The translations under genes were made by a program, and so were the position numbers. This document shows positions 54,974 through 64,000 of a stretch of 64,000 nucleotides of DNA, piece after piece; within the stretch, counting starts at the first letter, position 1; every line of letters starts with the position of its first letter. The notes beneath the pieces are model-generated. The model was not told where the DNA came from. It saw only the letters and a program-made list of their open reading frames with translations, and ran no database searches. The DNA comes from Solea solea. Taxonomy: Eukaryota > Chordata > Actinopteri > Pleuronectiformes > Soleidae. Location of the stretch: positions 6,111,028-6,175,027 of the forward strand of contig NC_081153.1 in the NCBI RefSeq assembly GCF_958295425.1, given 5' to 3'.

Positions 54974-55010
54974 TTAAAATATCTTCTTCTTTTTGTTCTT
55001 TTCCAAGGTC
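54974..55010 (-). CDS. septin7: septin7 last coding exon
   Basis: Acceptor TTTGCAG, then G completing an Arg codon, followed by [11 protein letters not shown] and TAA. Human SEPT7 ends [12 protein letters not shown], one residue longer. Confidence 0.93.
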
Positions 55011-58000
55011 CTGCAAACAAAAACAAGAGGGAGAATTTTCATCTTAAACGCTGTCAAGTTTTCAGCATTTAAAGAAATATATCTATTTTTATCATTTTGA
55101 TGTATCGTTTGATTTCATACATATATTTTAATTTATTGCTGTTGATTAATATTTGGAAATGTAATGTTTGTTCACTATTTGCTTAACTGTTAGTCTTAAT
55201 ATTACTTTTCCTCAATATTGTGATTGAATGTGTTGAATGTGGAGAGGGTTTTTTGTGCTGCATAGACGTTTAATATGGATCCTGTGTACCTGGATTTATC
55301 GATTATTTAATTAAGCATCAGCTATTTTGATAAATAGGTGAACTGGTTGAGGAGTGTTTTTTAAAATAGTAAAAACAACTTCTCAGATTCTTCTGCTTCT
55401 TAAATGTGAATACCTATTGGTTTATCATCTCTTATCTTCTGTCGACAAACCAAAATAATTTGAGAACTTCAAATCTTCTGACATGAGGCCTAATTGACGG
55501 TCACGTGTGGTGGTGGCGGCGGTGTGCGTTTACCTGAAGGCCTCTAGCTTCTGCTGCTCCAGAATCCTCTGCTGAGCCTCCCAGCCGGACTTCTCCTCCT
55601 CGTGTTGGCGGCGTTTCTCTTCCAGTTCCTTGTGCTGAGCCTCCAGGTTCTTTTTCATTTGCTCGTGGCGTCTCTGGAGCTGCAGGGCCATAGGAGAAGA
55701 ACAAGGTGAACAAGAGCAACGCAGGACATACCTACAGTGTTTCCTACAGAATTCATTCATTCAGATTCACTGTCACACATAACAGTGCTTGGCGTTACTT
55801 TACCTCAACCTCTGAGTCTTTGAGCTTCTGGAGCTTCTCTTTGACCTTCATCTCAAACACTTGCTCCATTTCCTGTTCCATCTTCTTCATCTTGGTCACG
55901 TGGTCCCGTCGCTCCTCCTCCATCTGAGCCAGAGGACTCCTGAGGACACAAACCAAGGTCATGCACTCAAATGCGCAGTAGCAGGGACGTGGTGTAGCCA
56001 CACACTCGGTATGTGACCACCCAAAGTAGATCTTTCTGACTGTAGGGCAATGAAAGATAGAAGAAGCAGGAGCAGGGAGTGAGGAAAGGTCCAGCTTTAA
56101 AACCTTCCCTGGAAACAGTCCGTCACTGACAGCTTCCAGCGAGGGTTTGATCTCAAAAGTGACAAGGAGAACAGATATCAAAGGAAGCTAAACAAACCCA
56201 AACTCTGACACCAGTGTCTTCTTACCTGCACGAGCAGCAGCAACCATTCTGGACATCTTCAACCCTTTAATCTGATCTATTAATAACTCTATTTTCGCTC
56301 CTCTTTTATCTGAGCTGTTCATTCACAGCCAAAAGCTGATAGCAACCAGCCAGGAAGTGACTGCACCATCGTTTCCAAATGTTTCCGTTTCTGTCCGTCG
56401 AGAGTAGTGAAAAGAAAGTGCCGAGTACATCTAGCAGGAAAAACGCCTAATAAGGAGCCACAACTCCACAACTAGGCAGTACTCTCTGTTTGTGAGGTTT
56501 GTCTAGCCGTGTTTCCACGGGGTGGAACGGTTCGGTGTTTAATGTTTTTTTGCATTTACATTAAGAAAAGTACCAAAACAAGCAGCCCTTAGGGTACCAG
56601 AATAATGGTATGGTACGGTACGGGTGGAACAAGCTGCTGGACGGCCTCCATTGCTGTTTGTTGTCGTTGTTCGCCTAACCGAAGGCTTTATTGTTTCAAA
56701 CCGTACCGTACTGTACCAAAACCAAATTGTACCATGATGGAAACACGGCATAACAGCCCTGACCCTCAGCAAACATGTTCATGAGGTGATGTAGGGGCAG
56801 GTTAACAGTGGCAGCAGACAGGACGTTAGCCAAAATGGGACACAACTGACATGAGCTTTAATTAGAGAGTAGTTATGTAGTAGTAAATGTAGTATTTAGC
56901 AGTTAGTTGCACAGCAGCTTCATAATGAGTTCTCCTGCAGTGATTAAAACTAGTAATATGTGTCATAATAAGCAAAGCATGTAGCCAAGCAAACTTATAC
57001 AACGTATCAAATGTGATGCCTAAATGTCTTAAACAATTCACTAAGTTCTCATCCTTATCTCATCCTGGTTACGTCTCGATCTTGGTTTGAATCTATATCA
57101 AAGTAAATTGATTGATATATTATATAATATATTATATAAAATATAAAAACTCTAATCCCAATCACAAGAAGACAAAAAAAATCACAATAAACACATTTTA
57201 CCGAAATGATTGAGTGCTACCAAACAGAATCACTTTTTGTGAAACAATAAATGCATTGTGTTGCAGGTTTAAAGGAGAAAACAAGAAAATGGCCGGAGAG
57301 AAGAGTGGAGACACACGGTTTGGAGAGGAGTTACGTAGAAGTGAATTGAACTTACATGCCATCATCCGTCTCAGGTCTAAAAACAAACAAATGCACAGAC
57401 ACTTAACATGCTGTTATGAATCATGCATTAGCTGGTGATTACTGAACGCTGCAGCCGGTGGATTAGGAGTCAGACGGTTGTTGAATTAGTGCAGTCAGAT
57501 TAGGCACAAGTGATACGAGTGGCCAGTTAGTTTGTATGTGTCTGTGTGTGTGTGTAGGGTGTGGAGGTAGTTGTTAGTGGTGTGTGGTGTGTTTGGGTTT
57601 AAAGATTTGAGCTGATTTAGTGACAGCTTGGCCAGTTTCAACATGTAGGCCACTTGCTGTGACCTTTGCCCTCTGGACTGCAGGTTCCTCCACGGATAAC
57701 ACACGTCAACGAAGAGCTCAGACGGTCCTGATTAAACCAGGATCCCGCTGGATCAACAACACTGTGCCATCAGTTCACCACAAATGTACACATGAACACA
57801 ACAGTACCGTGTGCACACAGTGCACTGATCCACTTACTTGGTGAGCTGTCCCTTGTTCTTATTGTTGTCCACACCGTTGTAGGTGACTGCAGCCAGTTTC
57901 TTGCTGCGGTAGTTTTCATAGTGAACGTTGTTTGTCACATCCTTCAGGTCCTGCATGTGGGTCCTGGAAAAACCACAGGAATAATGGCAAAAGTACATAT

Positions 58001-61000
58001 TTGATCTCAGGTGAGACTGAGCAAACTTTTGTGTGTTTGATTTTTTTTCTGCTTGAAGGTTTACCTTAATTAAAATACTATAATGGTTTAATGAAAATTA
58101 AGCGACAATCATTCCTCTGAGTGGAAACGTTATCTGCATTTGTATTTAGGTGAACTGCCAGTAAAGACACAAGAAAATAAAGAATGTTGTCTTATGTCTT
58201 ATGAATACGTACGTCTCTTTATCTCGCTATTAGACAGAATTTTACCACTCAAAATTTGTCGTTTGTACACTGTTCACTCTCACACCAAACGAAGAAAAAG
58301 AGCGTTTTTAGCTCATAGGACACAGGAGGTGCTGGTCTGCTGCTTCCCTCATTAGGCTCTATTGTGTCACTTAGTCCATGTGAACAATGGACTTCCCAAA
58401 ACAAAATCACAAAACGACGATTTGACCCTACTGATGGCGGCATCAGTGGATCAACGAAGCCTTTAAGTTGTGATGTATAAATCGCTGATTTTCTCTTTGG
58501 ACTTTGGTGCGTGGTGGTTTACACCGTGATACAACTTCAGTTTCTGCTGTCTACTGTTGACGTAAACATAGCAATTATGTTCTTAAGGTACCAGTAATTA
58601 ACAATGGTGTAGATTTTATTAGACAAGCCTTTTCTGAAGTGGCTAAAAATGTTTTTTTTCCTTGTGTTCCCTCATGCACAGTGTCTGTACCTCATATAAC
58701 CACACTTAAAAAAAAGGACATATAGGACAGACAGCAAAACCAAATATATTACCTTTACTATGAATAAAGAAATAAACCCTAATAATCAATGTTATTCATT
58801 GATTGTTTGCTTCTTTATCATTTATGTTGTGTTGTTTCTCACCTGATGAGCATATTCCGGAGGATTGTAAAATCACAGTGCTCTCCGTTCTCCACTGTGA
58901 AAAGAGACAACAATGGAGTGAATAGATGGACAGACAGAGACAGACAGACAGACATAAGACAGGACTTGAAATAATTACTGCAGAGCTCGAACATGTCCAA
59001 GGAAAACGTAACATGTGGCTGCTTAGTGTGCATCAGCTGTAGGATGGTGTATACCGTACATTACAATTGACCATTGTCAAATTATGGTCTTTTATTTATC
59101 ACCTTGCACCTTTGTGGCATTTCCTAACATGCTAAAAACATTTATTTCCAATGTTTCTGAAAGGATATGAATTATTTAACAATTTAAGACTAATCTAACT
59201 TGACTAGACTTGACTAGAGATGTGGAAAGGCTGTGTGCACCCAAAATCACCAGCAGGTGGCATCACATGCTGCTTTTTCCTGTCCACCCCTCAGAGATTT
59301 CCCTGCGGTGCAGACTTTGCATAGCTTCTCAGGAACCTTGCCCTCTCTCCCTCTCTTTCAGTTTCTCTCCCATCCTCTCTCTCTATATTTATGTTGACAT
59401 GGAGGCAAAAAAAAACACCAACATTTTTGGTATTTGAAAAACTTGCTCTGCAAACAAACACATCAAACACTGGTGAACCAGCAAACCAGTCACACAATAT
59501 TCAACTGCTCAAGACGACAAAAACAGAACTATATATGATCTTGAATGTTTTATTTTCACTGCCTCTAAATCGTCTGAGCAACACCTCCTGTCAGGCCACA
59601 GTCCCACTGCAGCAGAATGTCACATAATGATTCAAACCATGCCACAATGTGACAGCAGCTTCCTGTTTCAGGTCAAACACGACTCTCATATCCTGTGCTG
59701 AGGAGAAAAAATCTCATGGCTTGATGCGTCACTATTCTTTTTTTTTCTTTCTATTTTTTTGGTACTATCAGAATTTCTTGTGCTTTCTTCACACAGGGTT
59801 ACATCTTAAAAGCAGCACATTCAAACTGACAGATGTTAAAGACACTCCAAGGAGTAATCCCACAGTTGTCTGGTGCTCAAACAGTTCTTCTCACAAACGC
59901 ATACATTATGTATCATGGACCATGGTACAGCAACGTGAGCATTTTTCAAAACCATAAAACATTTGTGAAGCTGTTCTGTTGGAGAGTTTAATCATGCAGG
60001 CCTGCTCTTTAAAACACCATAGCACCACAAACACCTTTAAGCCACTGGTATACATGTGTGCAAAAATAAAGGCGAAGCATCTGCAAGATGCAAGGCTATA
60101 AAGAAACGGTAGATAATTAAAGCTGCAGTCTTTACCTCAACACATTTTCACACATACAACCACAGCGGACTGCAGTTTCAAATCAGAACAGGTAGTTTAA
60201 TAGAAACTAATCATTTCTAACTCCCGAGGATACAAGAGCTGTTGTATGCTGGTCTGCTGCTGTCTCGTTTGATAAGTTTGTGTCACTTATGAGGTGAAAC
60301 TGACCTAAGGATTTCACAGCAGCCATAAGTAAAATTGTTGATTCTCTCTATGGATAGATGGAGAGGTTTACAACCTAGTTTCCAGGTGGAAAAAGCTGTC
60401 TTACAGTTTGATAAAGCAGGGAACATACTCTAAAAACTATTGTATACTTTAATGAGTGAACCTGGTGAAGTGGCTAACATCTGTTTCTCCTTGTGTCCCC
60501 TCAAGCTGTAATGTTTTCACTGAACATGTATAAAAAAAAAAATGCCAACAAGGTGTCGGTACTCTTCAGAAAAGAGCTCTGTATTCTGACAGATGTCACT
60601 GATGTGGAGAGTGAGACAGTTGACGTAGGAGAAACCTTTCCAGGATCCAGTCAAGGAGCCAGAAAAGTGGCAAGTCTTCTCCACTTGTTAGGTTCGACTT
60701 TTGACTGACGAATGAATGCTACAGACAGTAGGTTGGATGAAAGTGAGCCAAACAGCTGATATCTCTGACAGGAGGTTTTAAGGGCCAAGACATTTCCCCC
60801 GTGGCAAAAAATGTATCGTATTATCTCAAAATGGAAAATAAAGCATTAAAAAAATAAGAAAGCTAACCATTAAATTATTTGGTACAACACTCCACTGTTA
60901 TAGAAGGTGATACAGCCCATGCTTCACTATCCACAGACTGTAAAAAAAGGTAAATAAAAATCAGCAACAGCATCTTCTAAATGGTTATGTCGGTATCAGA

Positions 61001-64000
61001 CACGAATAAGTGATATCGAGCCATCCCTTATGACTGTGTGTGCACAAGTGTGTCAACTCTATATTGATGTGAGAGCCAAAACAAGAGCACATGGCACTGT
61101 TCAATAATCCAATTCAACTGTAGAAACCAGTGCGTGTGTGTGTGTGTGTGTGTGAATCCACTTAATTGATGAGTTTAAGTTGACCTTCAGTCTCTCACCT
61201 TCAGCCACACCCCATGGGTACTGCCTCCCACGCATTCGCTTTCCATTGACCTCGATGATGGTGTTACTGCCAACGACGGCCAACGGTAAACGATCCTGCA
61301 GAGAGGAGGGAGGCGACACATGTTATGACACATGATACAGATGTTGTGTAACTCGCACATAATGGCTAAAAATAGACACTTTGGTTCCCGCGCTTCCACG
61401 ATATAAATGACATGACACTAGATTACAGAATGTGTGTGAGGAAAAGAACACACCTTAATTTTTTTGACCAGCCTCATCTCCTCCTCGTCATCTGTGTCTG
61501 GGAACTCGTAGATTTTGATTTTGTGCTCTTGGATTTCTTTCATGATCTACACACAAATACACAGCACAGCACAGAGGAAACAGAGGGTAAGAGACAGGGT
61601 GAAATGGAAAATCCTCTCATGAGTGATAATGGGTAGTGAAGTGAGCTGCATGTGGAATAAACAGGTGTGTAAACATCAGTAGTTGCACTGGCGGTTAAAG
61701 CACACACGCAAGCAGTAAAGCGTGTTCATCCAGTGATGCATGTGTAAAGTATAGGTTTGCAAATGTTGTGCTTTTTCCTTAGCCATTAGCCGAATGACTT
61801 CATTAACAAGAGCCATTTTCCAGTTTAAATTTTAATGACTGTACATTAACGGCGCATAAGTGATGTGAGCCTAATAAACCAAAGAAGCTGCAACTTGAAA
61901 AAGCCGTATGTTTGACTCTGTTGTTATGTCAGGCTGCAGAAAATGTTTCTCTCTCTAAAAGACACATATATTACGTGGCTAACCTGTGTTAATAACAGCA
62001 TAGCTGATCAAAAAGTGGTAAAAAAAAAAAGACTGTGTCGGAGTGAAATCATACAACGTCACTCATCTAAAATCGTGACAACTGATAGAAGACAGACAAA
62101 CATAAATTCTTCATTGACGTCATCAGAAATGATCAAAGTAGGGCTGCAAGATTATTAATTGATTCATAAAATTAACCGTCAACTGTTTCGGTAAACGGTT
62201 TGAGTGTTTTTTCAATAATTTAAACAAGCTTTCTGTATTTTTCAGCATCTTACATGTGAATATTTTCTGGTTTGTTTGCTCCACATAACAAAGAAGTCAT
62301 TAAAACTGACAAAAACAAGACATTTGAGATCATCATCATCATTTCCAGGTTTGGTAAAGAACATTTTCTGATATTTTACAGACCAATCAAGTACTGAATT
62401 AATTAATAATCAACAGATTAAATAATGGGTTAGTTGCAGTCCTAATTCAATGAGAAAACTTAAAATTATACACTGCAATTAGGCCACATAGCACAGGAAA
62501 GATGGAACACAAGTGTTGGTACAACAGGCGGGATTATCTGCTATAGAGCCAACACGATAAAACCCTGTCATTTAATCATGTGGACACAGAAACAGTAAAG
62601 AATAACATTGAAAAATTCACACAGACCTGTTTCTTGAACTGTTGACACTCCTCTGGGGTCATTGTGTCGGCTTTGGCGATTAGAGGGATGATGTTTACTT
62701 TTTCGTGTAACCGTTTCATGAATTCAATATCGAGGGGCTTCAGTCTGAGGAAGGAACAGTTTCAGTTAGTTAGTGAGTCTTCCTGCTGTTAAGAACATTT
62801 ACACATACAGATTCAAACATGTGGGAGACTAAAGGATGCAGTTCACTGTGTAAATGAGGTTTGAATGTGGAGGCTGATGCAACAGCGATGCTACATTTGC
62901 ATTACATGTAGGATACATGTTTTTTAGTGAACATACTGAAGTGAAAATCAAGAATTTTAAATAAAGATGCAAGCTCCCACTTGTGGCACTTCAAACTAAA
63001 TCACTAGGACTGTATACACATAGAGCTGAAGCAATTACTCGATTAATTGATTTAACGATTACTAAATTAATCGATTAATCGGTTTGAAGCTTTTTTCATG
63101 ATTAAAACAGGACTTCTGACTGTTTTAGCTTCTTAAAAGTGAATAGTTTCTTTATTTCTTTACTCCATATAACAAAGAGATCATTAAAACTGAATCATTT
63201 TGGTTTGTGGACAAAACAAGACATTTGAGATCATCATCATTTCCAGGTTTGACAAACACTGATCTGATTTTTTAACGTTTTCTGACATTTTATGGACCAA
63301 ACGATTACTCGATTAATCCAGAAAATAATCGACAGATTTTGCTCCAACTGTAGGAGCAAAATGTAAAGTTTTGGGTATAAAGAAGATGATAAAAACAAAC
63401 TATTGACATTTTGACAAGCAAAACAATCCAGCTATTTTCGCCTTAACAGAAGTAAGAACAATGCAGTGAACAGGAAGATTTGAATTCCAAATGACACACA
63501 GAACCTCAACAAACATAAATCACATCCTAACAAGGAGGATTCATTTCAGTGACTGCAGAGATAATCAAAAACACTCCAAGTCGGAATGTTCCAACTCTTC
63601 CACTATTGAAGCTCTTTAATGTCGTCTGGTTCGAGTGAAGACTTTTTACAATATGATACATGTTTTGCATTTCGGCTTAATTTTATGGTGCAAACCCATT
63701 TCTCACGTTGAGTTCTTTGTTTTCCTTGCAATCGTCCTCCAACTGCAAACAGTCGATTAGATATTATATTGACATTTAAAGGGTTAATTGAAAAGTGTCT
63801 GTGGTTGGTCATGCACTATATGCATGTCTGGTTTCAAGAGAGCATGAGAGGGTTGTTCTTGGCCGATATTAATGACTGTAATATCAACCACCATTGGCTC
63901 CACGTGTGAAATCAGAGCCATGGACAAATGTTTGGGTTGGGAGGGTGTCAGGAGGCCAACATCCACTCCAGAACTGCTCCTCTCACATACATAAATACTG
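54974..64000 (-). CDS. septin7: septin7, C-terminal two thirds (5' exons outside window)
   Basis: GTP-binding septin; SEPT7 is the terminal subunit that pairs with SEPT9 or with another SEPT7 in hetero-oligomers forming filaments in cytokinesis, cilia and cell cortex. Eight exons (62744-62627, 61546-61454, 61295-61199, 58894-58843, 57963-57838, 55939-55804, 55679-55534, 55010-54974) give 267 residues plus stop. Visible parts are the G4 motif AKAD in [15 protein letters not shown], the septin unique element including [20 protein letters not shown], and a C-terminal coiled coil of about 100 residues ending KNKKKKIF. The P-loop exons lie beyond 64000. Eepd1 follows downstream in the same orientation. 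All phases agree. Confidence 0.95.
55011..55533 (-). other. septin7 last intron with MITE remnant
   Basis: An AT-rich intron. Around 55290-55480 there is a degenerate piece of the hAT-MITE-like family (CTTCTTAAATGTGAATA, AACCAAAATAATTTGAGAAC). Confidence 0.6.
55534..55679 (-). CDS. septin7: septin7 coiled-coil exon 2
   Basis: Acceptor GCCCTGCAG, then [40 protein letters not shown] and EQQKLEAF, donor GTAAACG. Heptad-rich, highly charged. The end KLEAFR differs from the human isoform I recall (NSSR). Confidence 0.94.
55804..55939 (-). CDS. septin7: septin7 coiled-coil exon 1
   Basis: Acceptor GTCCTCAG, then [40 protein letters not shown] and DSEVE, donor GTAAAG. Start of the C-terminal coiled coil. 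Confidence 0.95.
55940..57837 (-). other. septin7 intron with TIR element
   Basis: Contains a terminal-inverted-repeat element at 56506-56752 and TA-rich low complexity at 57112-57150. No exon was seen. Confidence 0.8.
56506..56752. mobile_element. MITE with GCCGTGTTTCCA ends
   Basis: Left end GCCGTGTTTCCACGGGGTGG; right end, read on the minus strand, GCCGTGTTTCCATCATGGTA. Internal GGTACGGTACGGG and CCGTACCGTACTGTACC are partly complementary, a pattern common in fish hAT-type MITEs. Confidence 0.7.
57838..57963 (-). CDS. septin7: septin7 exon after the septin unique element
   Basis: Acceptor TTTTCCAG, then [40 protein letters not shown] and T, with donor AA|GTAAGTG. HMQDL and HYENYR are near-invariant in septins. 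Confidence 0.96.
58843..58894 (-). CDS. septin7: septin7 52-bp exon in the septin unique element
   Basis: Acceptor TTTTCACAG, then [18 protein letters not shown], donor GTGAGA. The phase is 2 on entry and 2 on exit, closing exactly with both neighbours. Confidence 0.95.
58895..61198 (-). other. septin7 intron (2.3 kb)
   Basis: Unique AT-rich sequence with a (TG)n run near 61133-61154 by the exon. No gene or clear element was seen. Confidence 0.8.
61199..61295 (-). CDS. septin7: septin7 exon: end of G domain
   Basis: Acceptor CTCTGCAG, then [32 protein letters not shown], donor [14 protein letters not shown] and GRQYPWG are septin G-domain signatures. Confidence 0.96.
61454..61546 (-). CDS. 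septin7: septin7 exon in the G domain
   Basis: Acceptor TGTGTAG, then [31 protein letters not shown], donor GTGTG. The YEFP..DDEE block is SEPT7-like. Confidence 0.95.
61547..62626 (-). other. septin7 intron with a MITE
   Basis: Holds the hAT-MITE-like element at 62137-62445; otherwise unique. Confidence 0.8.
62137..62445. mobile_element. hAT-MITE-like element with TAGGGCTGCAA ends
   Basis: Left end TAGGGCTGCAAGATTATTAA and right end TTAGTTGCAGTCCTA form imperfect inverted ends. Internal blocks CATCTTACATGTGAATATTT, CATTAAAACTGA and GACATTTGAGATCATCATCA recur at 63020-63356. Confidence 0.7.
62627..62744 (-). CDS. septin7: septin7 exon with G4 motif
   Basis: Acceptor CCTCAG, then A completing Gly, followed by [39 protein letters not shown] and donor GTCTG. 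AKAD is the guanine-specificity G4 motif. Confidence 0.96.
62745..64000 (-). other. septin7 intron, continuing past the window
   Basis: Contains a second hAT-MITE-like copy (63020-63356). The following 400 bases stay partly open on the minus strand (63603-63966) but match no septin exon; the expected upstream septin exon ending IAPSGHG is not in the window. Confidence 0.75.
63020..63356. mobile_element. hAT-MITE-like element, second good copy
   Basis: Ends AGAGCTGAAGCAATTACTCG and, inverted, CTACAGTTGGAGCAAAATCT. Internal GAATCATTTTGGTTTGTGGA, GACATTTGAGATCATCATCA and TTTTCTGACATTTTATGGAC match its relatives. It carries ATTAATCGATTAAT-type palindromes near both ends. Confidence 0.7.

Noticed and set aside
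63603..63966. Upstream septin7 exon near the right edge
   Set aside because: Neither minus-strand frame contains the expected septin sequence ending IAPSGHG, and no acceptor/donor pair gives the required phase.

Overview
The window is vertebrate, very probably teleost fish, genomic DNA. It carries small coding exons with GT/AG splice sites, kilobase introns, many CA/TA/CAG microsatellites, and remnants of fish-type transposons (tRNA-derived SINEs, LINE 3' ends, a Tc1 fragment, terminal-inverted-repeat elements). No prokaryotic features, rRNA genes or intact functional tRNA genes were seen.

Three protein-coding genes lie head to tail, all on the minus strand. From right to left they are septin7 (3' eight coding exons, 62744 to 54974; 5' exons lie beyond the right edge), eepd1 (complete, seven coding exons, 48641 to 20199, 558 codons) and meox2 (exons 1 and 2 complete, exon 3 entering the last homeodomain helix and cut by the left edge, 12942 to 1). 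Exon joins were set by splice consensus, reading-frame phase and family similarity recalled from memory; no alignment was run.

The products are unrelated in function: a cytoskeletal GTPase of the septin filament, a membrane-anchored HhH/endonuclease-exonuclease-phosphatase (EEP) protein, and a mesodermal homeodomain transcription factor. There is no operon logic. Septin7 followed by eepd1 is the same order and orientation as on human chromosome 7p14; meox2 as the next gene differs from human, where it lies at 7p21.

Intergenic and intronic DNA is mostly unique AT-rich sequence plus mobile-element debris. The most structured parts are a 2.4-kb minisatellite with a 38-bp unit upstream of meox2 (abutting a Tc1 transposase relic and interrupted by a SINE), a cluster of four tRNA-B-box-like motifs next to a long inverted repeat in eepd1 intron 5, a LINE relic split by a piggyBac-like terminal-inverted-repeat element at 36.5 kb, and a terminal-inverted-repeat element split by a SINE with a perfect 14-bp target duplication at 53.5 kb. 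I found no wholly new gene system. The most biologically pointed observation is that two predicted metal-binding positions of the EEPD1 catalytic domain (Asn in WNLQ, Glu in QELL) are substituted here.
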